Part shown: in pieces, positions 1 through 7,133 of the stretch | Numbering within the stretch: the first letter of the stretch is position 1 | Layout: every line of letters begins with the position of its first letter | Assembly: GCA_029934875.1 (NCBI GenBank) | Contig: JAOZLK010000178.1 | Span: forward strand, 1-7,985 | Direction of reading: 5' to 3' | Source: Bacteroidales bacterium | GTDB lineage: Bacteria; Bacteroidota; Bacteroidia; Bacteroidales; GCA-2748055 | DNA length: 7,985 bases | The notes under the pieces: generated by a model | Told to the model about the DNA's origin: nothing | Databases searched by the model: none | Seen by the model: only the letters and a program-made list of their open reading frames with translations | Position numbers and translations under genes: made by a program

Positions 1-646
1 CCCCCTTGGTCAGCAAGTCATTGATATGTTCATATACATCTTCCATTTCATGGTCCACATAGTGCTCCACTTTTGATATGTCCAGGTAGCATAGGAATTT
101 GTCACCATCAAAGACATGTCCCGGAGGGAAGGGTTTGACTACTTCACAAAGCTCACTCAGGGCCTTCATCTCACTGGCAAACATGATCTTTCCATCAGAT
201 GCATATCCATAAAACATGGGTCGGATTCCTATTGGATCCCTGGCTGCGAAATATTTATCGACCTCAGCATCATAAAGGACACAGACAAATTCTGCATCCA
301 GCCGGCGGGCAGTCTCTTCAATACCCAGTTCCTTGAACATGGGAATGATCACTTCACAGTCGCTTTCAGACTGGAATTCATATTTGTCTTTGTACTCATC
401 CATCAGTGCCTGGTAGTTGTATACCTCTCCGTTTGCCACAAGGTGCAGCGATTTATGAATGAGCGGTTGGTTGCCCTCATCGGATGTGTCAATAATTTTT
501 AGGCGGTGAAACCCCATCCATCCCTTTTCCCCCAGGTCAACAGCCACGGAATTATCAGGTCCGCGATATTTGATCTTTTGAAATTCGCTGACTACACTGA
601 GTCGCAACATTTTGTCTCCCCCCGTATACACTGAAAATCCACACAT
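1..646 (-). CDS. asnB: Asparagine synthetase (glutamine-hydrolysing), N-terminal part, cut by window edge
   Basis: This enzyme makes asparagine from aspartate, ATP and glutamine in the cytoplasm. The 215 visible residues are the class II glutamine amidotransferase domain. The protein starts MCGFSVYTGG, so Cys2 becomes the N-terminal nucleophile after Met removal. Further family marks are YRGPDN (27-32), HRL (47-49), NGEVYN (72-77), SDCEV (95-99), ARDPIGIRPMFYG (135-147) and ASEMKAL (157-163); Arg48, Asn72, Gly73 and Asp96 match the glutamine-binding residues of E. coli AsnB. I chose the ATG at 644-646 because the next in-frame ATG (608-610) would lose Cys2. The ATP-pyrophosphatase synthetase domain lies beyond the left edge. 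The gene follows the M14 pair on the same strand, but 152 bases, a stem-loop and its own likely promoter separate them, so it is probably an independent unit. AsnB is favoured over other class II amidotransferases such as PurF or GlmS by the SDCEV and ARDPIGIRPMFYG motifs. Confidence 0.93.
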   Translation of the reverse strand, partial: MCGFSVYTGGDKMLRLSVVSEFQKIKYRGPDNSVAVDLGEKGWMGFHRLKIIDTSDEGNQPLIHKSLHLVANGEVYNYQALMDEYKDKYEFQSESDCEVIIPMFKELGIEETARRLDAEFVCVLYDAEVDKYFAARDPIGIRPMFYGYASDGKIMFASEMKALSELCEVVKPFPPGHVFDGDKFLCYLDISKVEHYVDHEMEDVYEHINDLLTKG

Positions 647-686
647 AATTCAATCTTTTTGTTATAATCTCATACTAAATAGGCTT

Positions 687-719
687 CAAATATACGAAAC
701 TATAATCAAACTATGCAAA
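687..719 (-). promoter_or_regulatory. Bacteroidota-type promoter for the asparagine synthetase gene
   Basis: Read on the minus strand, TATATTTG (687-694) matches the Bacteroidota -7 consensus TAnnTTTG exactly. A TTTG at 716-719 lies 21 bases upstream and can act as the -33 element. The expected start of transcription is near 680, giving a leader of about 34 bases before the ATG at 646. The match is by eye, and AT-rich DNA yields such motifs by chance, but position and spacing are both right. Confidence 0.5.
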
Positions 720-747
720 AATACAGCAAAATTAACAATATTAGTAC

Positions 748-774
748 TTATGGGTTACGATTCGTAAGCCATAA
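748..774. terminator. Long stem-loop after the M14 pair; possible transcript end or operator
   Basis: The arms TTATGG (748-753) and CCATAA (769-774) pair. After one G-G mismatch (C-C in the minus-strand transcript), the inner arms TTACG (755-759) and CGTAA (763-767) pair around a three-base loop, giving 11 base pairs in all. It lies 25 bases past the end of the M14 peptidase gene, where a minus-strand transcript would end. No clean U-tract follows on either strand, so it is not a textbook intrinsic terminator. It could instead stabilise the 3' end of the mRNA, or be a protein-binding dyad upstream of the asparagine synthetase promoter. Confidence 0.4.
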
Positions 775-798
775 ATCTGAACCTGGCATCTATCTTAC

Positions 799-2538
799 TT
801 AAAGATTAAACTCCAGCTTTTGATCCCGGGCTTTGAGGGAGGAATACTCCACTGTTACATTGCCTTTCCCGGAAATTAAGAACTGGTATTCTACCTTTCC
901 GAATCCTGGCAATTGCATAAATTGAATTTGAGCTTTGTGTTCTTTGTAGTCAGCCTTATCCATATGAGCATCCCAAAGCCTGCCACCTGCATGCACCTGG
1001 ATCGCAGGGCCTGATATCTTCAGGATATCCTGTCGATGCGACTTGTTTTTCAAAGACTGGTAGGTCAGAGTTGGAATGGCGTGATCATTTAAGAGGCGAA
1101 TCCTCACCTGGTAAAGATTCTTTCCGATTTCTTCCTTTTCCATTAACTCAAGCTTGATTTCAGGAGTTTGAGCTGCAGAAAAAATCACCGCGCTGGCATT
1201 TCTGTGTACAAGGTCCTGGAGCATAAAAGGGTGGGGGAGCCTGGAGCTCATCTTCGTCCATCCACCAATCTCGATCTCTCCATAAACCGGATGCTCATAA
1301 GGGGTCCATGCTTTGTACAGTTCGCCCTGGACCACATGATCATTAAACTTCAGTCGTTGGTGATTTGAATCCCCGGGTCCCTGTTCCCGGATGCGTTCAC
1401 CTGGTTTCTTCTGGTCCTTATTTGAAGAATAAGTTTCAGATTGTGATTGAAACAGCTCTCCCACAAAACCATAGGACCCGATAATGTTTGTAGTAAATCC
1501 TGTGAAGTCCCCATAGGTAGAGTAGAGGTCTTTCCAGACCAGCAGGTAGCGGTAGCCAGGGGTGATCTTCTCACTGTTTTCTCCCAAATAGTCGTACACA
1601 GCCAGGTCGCCCGAAGGAAACTCTCCTTCATCTTTGGTGGATGGTCCCCTGAGGAACATCCCTCCTGAGTTATGAAAAGCCCAGACCATGATCACATTGG
1701 GCCGCTCCAGTAAATAGTTTGCAATGGCTTTGAGTCCTGTTCCCGAAAGAGGGTAATAACCGGCTCCCCTTTGGACGTAATTTGGAGCCCAATTATAGCC
1801 CCAATTTCTGTTTGGATCCACGTAGCCCTCGTTATCTTCATTGATCCTCCCGTCGCCATCATTATCAATCCCTTCTCTTCCCAGGAGTATCCACTCTCCT
1901 TTTTCACCGGGCTTTACACCTACCATTAATCTTGAATCGAAAGGATCAGTTCTGTGCGTACCATTGGGATCTTTTTTTCTCATTTCGCATATATTCCCGT
2001 CCCCATCCAGGTCATCGTATTTATCCTCATCAAAAAGCCCGTCTCGGTCATCGTCTTTGGGCCGGCGAATACTTCGGTTCGAACTGGAAGTATTGGCATC
2101 TTCAAAGAAATGATACCTCCCATCCACATTCACAGATGGGATGATGTAGAAACTGTTCTTATCAACCAGTGAAGTAATTTGCTCATTTGTGCCATACAGG
2201 GTAAGCAGCCTGTTGGCTAAATAGAGACAAACCTCCCCGGCCTGTACCTCGTTACCATGAATATTTCCATCCACGTAAACTCCTGGTTTCGACAGATGAT
2301 CGCCAGTCCTGGGATTTGAAATGGTCAGTGCATATACAGCCCTGTCTTCTTCACTGTGGCCTACCAGGTCCAGTGTGGTAATGGTGGGATAAGCCTCGTG
2401 AAGTGCCTGCATGGCATCCACAAGCTGATCGTAGTCATAATAATGGTCAAAGCGAAGGGGTATCTCCATATCCTGAGCGGAAATGGATCCCGAAAAAATA
2501 AGCCCTAAGGTGTATAACAATATGAAGCTCTTTTTCAT
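799..2538 (-). CDS. Secreted M14-family zinc carboxypeptidase with calcium-type loops
   Basis: This is a 579-residue exported metallopeptidase, expected to remove C-terminal residues from peptides or act on a related amide bond. A signal peptide covers about residues 1-22 (cut after SISAQ). The M14 site looks complete: His94 and Glu97 in HGNE and His289 in AFHNSGG as zinc ligands, NVDG (137-140), a likely substrate arginine at 158 or 159, Asn243-Arg244 in DPNRNW, and Glu361 in GFVGELFQ as general base; Tyr339 or Tyr342 may be the substrate tyrosine. Two acidic insertions, about 162-186 and 223-238, carry DxDGDG-like loops as in EF-hand or thrombospondin type 3 calcium sites. After the catalytic fold come EHPVYGEIEIGGW (415-427) and a beta-rich C-terminal region. 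The gene starts 4 bases after the preceding M14-like gene, so the two are almost certainly co-transcribed. The substrate is unknown. Confidence 0.9.
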   Translation of the reverse strand: MKKSFILLYTLGLIFSGSISAQDMEIPLRFDHYYDYDQLVDAMQALHEAYPTITTLDLVGHSEEDRAVYALTISNPRTGDHLSKPGVYVDGNIHGNEVQAGEVCLYLANRLLTLYGTNEQITSLVDKNSFYIIPSVNVDGRYHFFEDANTSSSNRSIRRPKDDDRDGLFDEDKYDDLDGDGNICEMRKKDPNGTHRTDPFDSRLMVGVKPGEKGEWILLGREGIDNDGDGRINEDNEGYVDPNRNWGYNWAPNYVQRGAGYYPLSGTGLKAIANYLLERPNVIMVWAFHNSGGMFLRGPSTKDEGEFPSGDLAVYDYLGENSEKITPGYRYLLVWKDLYSTYGDFTGFTTNIIGSYGFVGELFQSQSETYSSNKDQKKPGERIREQGPGDSNHQRLKFNDHVVQGELYKAWTPYEHPVYGEIEIGGWTKMSSRLPHPFMLQDLVHRNASAVIFSAAQTPEIKLELMEKEEIGKNLYQVRIRLLNDHAIPTLTYQSLKNKSHRQDILKISGPAIQVHAGGRLWDAHMDKADYKEHKAQIQFMQLPGFGKVEYQFLISGKGNVTVEYSSLKARDQKLEFNL

Positions 2539-2542
2539 GATT

Positions 2543-4327
2543 CTATTCTCCTATTTTAATTGTTTGCCTATCGTGGCCGGCTGTAAGACTTTCAAGCTTC
2601 ACAGTAATGTTTCCGGGTTTTTCCATTCTAATAATAAGGCTGGTTTTTACACGCGAATTTCCGGCCACACGGGGAATGGGAGTTCTTCGGTATCCCGAAA
2701 TGAATTCTACCTGTTCTTCTTCCAGTGTTAAAATTGCCGGAGCAGCTTGCTTGTTTCGGCTTCCCATATCTGTAGGAAAGGGAATAAAAGCACGGTTTTC
2801 AATCCAGATATCCAGTTGATATATACCATTACCTTTTGCTGTTGGAATAATCTCATAAATATGTAAGTCGGGCAACTCTCCAGCCAGCTTCAGAATCCAG
2901 GGTATCTGAAGATTTAACAGGGAATCTGTCCACTCGTAAGGAGGAGTGGAGCCAAGATAAGGTGCAAATCCCCCAATTTCCACAGTTCCCAGGGTGGGGT
3001 GATCGAAGACTTCCCATTCCACAAATCCTTTTTTCCCGGGCATACTATCCGAGTATGCAAGCATAGCCTCTTCCAGGTTCATCGAATCTTTTTTGCTCAT
3101 TCCCCAGAGGTCCATGCTGAATACCGGAACTCCCACATGAAAATATCCCCAGAGCTCGAAAGATCCGTCTTGAGCAGGCTCAGGTTCTATCCTCTCCTCA
3201 AGGCTACCACCCTCCTTCAGGAATGTTTTATATTCTTTTGCGTATTTCTCATAAAAACGAAGATCTCCCTCCTGGGGATTTAAAGCAGCTCCCAGGCCAA
3301 GAAATCCAGCAATCATGCTCTCATCCATATTGGATTGAGGATTTTCTGCTTTAAAAATATTTACCAGCTCAGTTAAGGTATAGGTCCTGGTCTGATCCAG
3401 GTTAAACTGCCTGGCTTGCCTCTCAGATAAGCTGATCTTACTGAGGTCTGCCTCGCCCTTCCTTCCTCCCCTGGGAGGTGTATAACACCAGTTCGTTGAG
3501 CCAAATGAGACGATCATTGCAATTTCGGGATGCTCAAAGACAAATTTCATGATGGCATATGACTCAGGAGTTGAACCCGGAAAACGGCCACCATCAGCGG
3601 TATAATGTTTGAATAGTTGCGGGAAGTTTATACCCACATTCGTTCCTCCCGGTCCATCTTCATTGTAGAGCCCGTCGCCATCATCATCGGTCCCTTCAGA
3701 ATAAATTTTATATACGCCCTGCTCGCCTTTTCCGGGATCGGCTTTTCGCATGAGTCTTGGATCTGAGTCGGAGATGATCCATTCGCCACCGGGGTGACTC
3801 GCCCGCATTTTGGTAATCCATCCATCTCCGTTGAGATCATTCACTCCATCTTCATCGGTCTGGTCGTCCAGGTCATCGTTAGTGGGAAAGTCATTTCTTG
3901 AATCATCAATCAGGGGGGTGCTAAAAAACTTAGTTGCAGCATCCGGGTTTCCCAGAGGCAGGATGTACCAGTTCATGGATTCATAAAGTGCCGGATCGGA
4001 GAGGATGGTCTCTGAAAGAAAAATAGCTCCTTCGGTAGACAAAGGCCTGTTTCCCTCAAAATTTGCAGCTACAAAAATTGAAGGATTTGCTACATTATTC
4101 GCTTCGGGATTCTTGCCAATTCGAATAAGGTAAAGGGGCCTGTCACCGGGCGAGCTTGCAATATTGCTTGAAGTAAATATATCCGGATGCTTTTCCCCGA
4201 CCTCTTTTATCCAGCTAAGCACCTGCTCAGGGGATTTATAGCCTGAGGCCTGGGCCCGTGAAATATCAGGAAAAAACAGGATCGATAAAAGAAGGGTACA
4301 GTTTAAGAGAACGAAAAATCTTTTCAT
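2543..4327 (-). CDS. Secreted M14-like pseudopeptidase, zinc site lost
   Basis: This 594-residue exported protein is a paralogue of the downstream M14 peptidase and shares its layout: signal peptide (about 1-27, through SRAQA), M14-like core, two acidic calcium-type loops (about 151-175 and 212-228, the second with DDDGDG), the DHPTLGTVEIGGF block (442-454) and a beta-rich C-terminal region. The catalytic residues are gone. The HGNE zinc motif reads EGNR (91-94), the NRNW position reads GINF (232-235), the AFHN histidine region reads SFGST (274-278), and the general-base region reads VFSMDLWG (402-409) with no glutamate. The frame is intact over its whole length, so this is a maintained protein, not decay. 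It is expected to bind rather than cut: a chaperone, a substrate-binding partner or a decoy for the active enzyme 4 bases downstream. Upstream, a 52-base gap without a clear terminator separates it from the regulator gene, so that gene could lead the operon. Confidence 0.85.
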   Translation of the reverse strand: MKRFFVLLNCTLLLSILFFPDISRAQASGYKSPEQVLSWIKEVGEKHPDIFTSSNIASSPGDRPLYLIRIGKNPEANNVANPSIFVAANFEGNRPLSTEGAIFLSETILSDPALYESMNWYILPLGNPDAATKFFSTPLIDDSRNDFPTNDDLDDQTDEDGVNDLNGDGWITKMRASHPGGEWIISDSDPRLMRKADPGKGEQGVYKIYSEGTDDDGDGLYNEDGPGGTNVGINFPQLFKHYTADGGRFPGSTPESYAIMKFVFEHPEIAMIVSFGSTNWCYTPPRGGRKGEADLSKISLSERQARQFNLDQTRTYTLTELVNIFKAENPQSNMDESMIAGFLGLGAALNPQEGDLRFYEKYAKEYKTFLKEGGSLEERIEPEPAQDGSFELWGYFHVGVPVFSMDLWGMSKKDSMNLEEAMLAYSDSMPGKKGFVEWEVFDHPTLGTVEIGGFAPYLGSTPPYEWTDSLLNLQIPWILKLAGELPDLHIYEIIPTAKGNGIYQLDIWIENRAFIPFPTDMGSRNKQAAPAILTLEEEQVEFISGYRRTPIPRVAGNSRVKTSLIIRMEKPGNITVKLESLTAGHDRQTIKIGE

Positions 4328-4379
4328 TGGGTGGATTTTTAGGACTTGAATCTACAAAAAAGCAGGTAAACGGGGCTTA

Positions 4380-5066
4380 TTATCCAAATTCTGAAATGGA
4401 CCTTAGTAACTCTTGATTTACGATCTGGATGGTTTTCCCATAGATTTTAAGGATGCCGTCTTTTCGGAATTCACTCAGTGTACGAATCACGTTCTCGGTA
4501 GTCATGCCCACATATTCGGCCATTTCTTTCCTTGTGAGAGGAAGATCAAATTCACTGGAGAAATATACATTATCTGAAAAGTAGAGTAGCAGGTAGGCCA
4601 CACGCCCTCTAAGATGCTTTTTTCTAATTTCAAGGGTGTCAAGTATGATGCGGTCGGCTGCCCTGCTCATCTTTTGGAGGAGACTTAAGGCTAAACCCCC
4701 ATTTTCGCGCATCATCATCCTCAGATTCTCCAGGTTCAGGCTACAGGTGACTGAGTCTTCCAGGGCAGTAACCGAGTAATTATATTCGTCATTGGAGAAT
4801 ACGCTGAGCAGACTGACATAATCCATGGGCTTGGCGATGGTAATAATCTGTTCACTCCCGGAAGGGTCGCTTCTAAAAAGTTTTACCAGGCCACTTTTCA
4901 GGTAGGTGAATTCCCGGATTTGTGTTCTCTCTTTGAGAATCACTTCCCCAACGGAATAATCTTTCTCCTTTTTGCTTGAACAGACAGCCTCCATGTGATC
5001 TTCCTCCAGGCTATCAACAAAAAGCTCCTTGAGTTCGCAATTATCACAGCTACACTTTTCGTCCAT
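4380..5066 (-). CDS. Crp/Fnr-family transcription regulator with FNR-like cysteines
   Basis: This 228-residue cytoplasmic DNA-binding protein has a cyclic-nucleotide-binding-type beta roll (about 36-115, with YLKSGLVKLFR at 55-65), a dimerisation helix, and a C-terminal winged helix-turn-helix (about 176-202). In the recognition helix, Glu191 and Arg195 match the ExxxR pair of FNR and CRP, but Ile194 replaces the FNR serine that helps read the TTGAT half-site. ALEDSVTC (101-108) aligns closely with ALETSMVC of E. coli FNR, placing Cys108 on the cluster ligand Cys122; Cys7 and Cys10 fall on Cys20 and Cys23. The Cys29 position is Phe16, with Cys5 and Cys29 as spare candidates. The typical cAMP contacts are not apparent. 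The gene is divergent from the sulfide oxidation operon across a 145-base region with two dyads, so control of that operon, of the M14 genes behind it, or of itself is plausible. Confidence 0.9.
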   Translation of the reverse strand: MDEKCSCDNCELKELFVDSLEEDHMEAVCSSKKEKDYSVGEVILKERTQIREFTYLKSGLVKLFRSDPSGSEQIITIAKPMDYVSLLSVFSNDEYNYSVTALEDSVTCSLNLENLRMMMRENGGLALSLLQKMSRAADRIILDTLEIRKKHLRGRVAYLLLYFSDNVYFSSEFDLPLTRKEMAEYVGMTTENVIRTLSEFRKDGILKIYGKTIQIVNQELLRSISEFG

Positions 5067-5105
5067 TACTCAGAATGATATTAGTGCTGGTCAGCATGTA
5101 TTAAG

Positions 5106-5136
5106 ATGATAGTTGTCATGATATGACATTTATCAT
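5106..5136. promoter_or_regulatory. 31-base dyad, candidate operator between regulator and sqr
   Basis: Outer arms ATGATA (5106-5111) and TATCAT (5131-5136) and inner arms TGTCAT (5114-5119) and ATGACA (5123-5128) all share one centre at base 5121. Only the two-base steps between the arms and the outer bases of the three-base middle break the symmetry. The TGTCA...TGACA core resembles a Crp/Fnr-type site but with an odd (N5) spacing. If sqr transcription starts near 5183, the centre lies about 62 bases upstream, the usual place for a class I activator site. Its binding protein is inferred, not known. Confidence 0.5.
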
Positions 5137-5163
5137 ACCGTGCTATAAATCTAATACTTTCCC

Positions 5164-5185
5164 TTCTGTTATTTTTGTAACAGAA
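5164..5185 (+). promoter_or_regulatory. 22-base palindrome overlapping the likely sqr promoter
   Basis: TTCTGTTA (5164-5171) and TAACAGAA (5178-5185) are perfect inverted repeats separated by TTTTTG. The core TGTTA-N6-TAACA has the geometry of a CRP box (TGTGA-N6-TCACA). The middle contains TATTTTTG (5170-5177), an exact TAnnTTTG Bacteroidota -7 element facing sqr, which would start transcription near 5183, about 29 bases before the ATG. I see no TTTG at the -33 spacing, which fits a promoter that depends on an activator. A protein bound here would cover the -7 element and so probably represses. Confidence 0.5.
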
Positions 5186-5211
5186 ATAATCGGGATTCAA
5201 AAAACAATATT

Positions 5212-6450
5212 ATGAAAAAGATTTTAATACTGGGGGGTGGAACTGCCGGTACCATGATGGCCAACAAGCTTTTCAAAGCACTCGACCGCCAGGAATGGGA
5301 AATTACCATTGTTGATCAGCACAAAACCCATTATTACCAACCTGGCTTTCTATTTATTCCCTTCGGTATATATAACAAATCGGATGTAATTAAGCCAAAG
5401 GGCGATTTCTTCCCGGCTGGGGTGAAGGTTATCTACCAGGAGGTTGACAAGATTGAGGGAGAGGAAAACAAGGTTTATTTGATGGATGGAACCTCACTCA
5501 AGTATGATTTTATGATCATTGCCACAGGAACCCAGACCCGCCCCGACGAGACCCCGGGATTGATGGGGCAGGAGTGGAGAAAATCCATTTTTGATTTCTA
5601 TACAGTGGAAGGGGCGGTAGCCTTACAGCAATTCTTCAAAACCTGGGAAGGCGGCAAACTGGTGATGTGTATTGCTGAACTTCCATTTAAATGTCCGGTC
5701 GCACCCATCGAATTTGTTTGTCTTGCCGAAGCTTACTTCACCGGGAAAGGAATCAGGGATAAGGTGGATATTACCTATGTTACCCCCTTGCCGGGCGCTT
5801 TTACCAAACCCATAGCAACGAAAATGTTAAGTCAGCTGCTGGATGACAAGAATATAAAGGTCATTCCTGACTTTTACCTCGAGAGTGTAGACAATGAGAA
5901 GAAGGTCCTTAAATCTTATGATGAGGTGGAGGTCCCCTTTGACGCACTTACAATTGTACCGGTTAATATGGGATCAGAAATGATCGAACGGAGTGGTCTT
6001 GGCGATGATTTGAATTTCGTGGAGACCGACAAAGAGACGCTTCAATCCAAGAAATTCGAGAATGTTTTCGTACTGGGCGATGCTGCTAATATTCCAACTT
6101 CAAAGGCAGGATCTGTGGCTCATTTTGCTTCTGAAATCCTGTTTGAGAATCTCATGAATGCAATGGAGAACAGGCCAATGACTGCGAAATTTGACGGGCA
6201 TGCCAATTGCTACATTGAAACAGGATATGGTAAAGGAGCCCTGATCGATTTCAATTATGACACTGAACCCCTCCCCGGGACCTTCCCGCTTCCTGGTATC
6301 GGACCCTTTGGTTTGTTGAGGAACACCAAAATCAACCACTATGGGAAACTAATGTTCAGGTGGATTTACTGGCACATCCTCTTGCGAGGAAAGGAGATGC
6401 CAATTGAAGCGCATATGACCATGGCCGGAAAGAAAAATGATCTTGTTTAA
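5212..6450 (+). CDS. sqr: Sulfide:quinone oxidoreductase
   Basis: This 412-residue FAD flavoprotein oxidises sulfide to persulfide or polysulfide and passes electrons to membrane quinone. The N-terminal Rossmann motif ILILGGGTAG (4-13) binds FAD, ATGTQTRP (104-111) is the second dinucleotide-fold segment, and VFVLGDAANIPTSKAG (285-300) is the FAD-contacting loop. The two redox cysteines conserved across SQRs are visible: Cys161 in FKCPVAP and Cys333 in NCYIETGYGKG. The third cysteine of type I enzymes is absent: the equivalent stretch reads SIFDFYT (125-131), as in enzymes of the two-cysteine, mitochondrial-like kind. Cys153 and Cys170 are extra. The C-terminal stretch 376-402, rich in Trp, Tyr and Leu, suits peripheral membrane attachment. 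It is the first gene of the plus-strand operon; the DUF1641 gene follows after 11 bases. A related flavocytochrome-c-type or NDH-2-like enzyme is less likely, given the two cysteines and the sulfur-carrier neighbours. Confidence 0.9.
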   Translation: MKKILILGGGTAGTMMANKLFKALDRQEWEITIVDQHKTHYYQPGFLFIPFGIYNKSDVIKPKGDFFPAGVKVIYQEVDKIEGEENKVYLMDGTSLKYDFMIIATGTQTRPDETPGLMGQEWRKSIFDFYTVEGAVALQQFFKTWEGGKLVMCIAELPFKCPVAPIEFVCLAEAYFTGKGIRDKVDITYVTPLPGAFTKPIATKMLSQLLDDKNIKVIPDFYLESVDNEKKVLKSYDEVEVPFDALTIVPVNMGSEMIERSGLGDDLNFVETDKETLQSKKFENVFVLGDAANIPTSKAGSVAHFASEILFENLMNAMENRPMTAKFDGHANCYIETGYGKGALIDFNYDTEPLPGTFPLPGIGPFGLLRNTKINHYGKLMFRWIYWHILLRGKEMPIEAHMTMAGKKNDLV

Positions 6451-6461
6451 GAGAAAATCAA

Positions 6462-7133
6462 ATGGCAGATAATACTTCACAACAGATCGCTGAACTGAAC
6501 CAGAAGGTGGATACCATTCTGGAGTATGTAAATCAGCAAAGACTAAAATCACAGGCCATCGATGACCTGGTGGCAGATGCATCCATTATAGGGAAAGATG
6601 TTTACGACAGTACCGTAACAGCACTTGACGAGCGTGAGGTGATTCTGGATCCCGATCAGCTACGCGAGCTTGGAATCAGGATGGCACAAAACGTTGGGAA
6701 TTTCAACAACATGCTCTCTTCCTTTGGAAGTGTCATGGACCTGGTGAAAGACCTGGAGCCCATAGCCAATGAGGTGATCATTGATGCAACGAAGCAGCTT
6801 CACGAGTTTGAAAAAAAGGGATACTTTGAATTTATAAAGGAGTTCGGCCGCATCATCGATAACATTGTAACACATTACGGAGCCGAGGATGCCCGTATGC
6901 TGGCTGATAATGTGGTGGCCATGTTGGATGTGGTCAAAAATCTGACCCAACCCGATATGCTCAAGTCCATCGATAATGCTGTCAGGGTGTTTGCCAGTCT
7001 CGAAATGGATAATATTCCCGAGTACTCCATTTTCAAAGTAATGCGGGAGATGAACAAGCCCGAGATGAAAAAGTCCATTGGTTTCGTGATGATGTTTTTA
7101 AAGAATATGAGCAAAGACACCAATAACCAATAA
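6462..7133 (+). CDS. DUF1641 family protein of the sulfide oxidation operon
   Basis: This 223-residue protein has no signal peptide, membrane segment or cysteine, and is predicted to be almost all helix. The N-terminus (about 1-30) resembles a short coiled coil. The DUF1641 signature is seen in VVKNLTQPDML (157-167) and in the C-terminal NKPEMKKSIGFVMMFLKNM (198-216). The biochemical function of the family is not established, but members are often found beside SQR or formate dehydrogenase genes, so a role as partner or assembly factor for the quinone-linked enzyme is an inference from context. It starts 11 bases after sqr. Its last residues (TNNQ) and its stop codon are encoded by the first two heptamers of a tandem array that continues to the next gene, so the native C-terminus may have been altered when the array formed. 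Confidence 0.82.
   Translation: MADNTSQQIAELNQKVDTILEYVNQQRLKSQAIDDLVADASIIGKDVYDSTVTALDEREVILDPDQLRELGIRMAQNVGNFNNMLSSFGSVMDLVKDLEPIANEVIIDATKQLHEFEKKGYFEFIKEFGRIIDNIVTHYGAEDARMLADNVVAMLDVVKNLTQPDMLKSIDNAVRVFASLEMDNIPEYSIFKVMREMNKPEMKKSIGFVMMFLKNMSKDTNNQ

Noticed and set aside
116..502. Plus-strand frame of 128 codons opposite the asparagine synthetase gene
   Set aside because: The minus strand carries a well-recognised amidotransferase domain over the whole stretch; the plus-strand product resembles nothing.
4295..4327. Possible lipoprotein cysteine (Cys10) in the M14-like protein's signal peptide
   Set aside because: The cysteine comes before the hydrophobic core and VLLNC does not fit a lipobox; a normal signal peptide cut near residue 27 fits better.
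4328..4379. Possible terminator between the regulator and the M14-like gene (minus strand, AAGC...GCTT followed by T-run)
   Set aside because: The stem is only 4 base pairs with an 11-base loop; too weak to call.
5067..5211. Classical FNR box (TTGAT-N4-ATCAA) in the divergent gap
   Set aside because: No such sequence is present; the dyads there have different cores.
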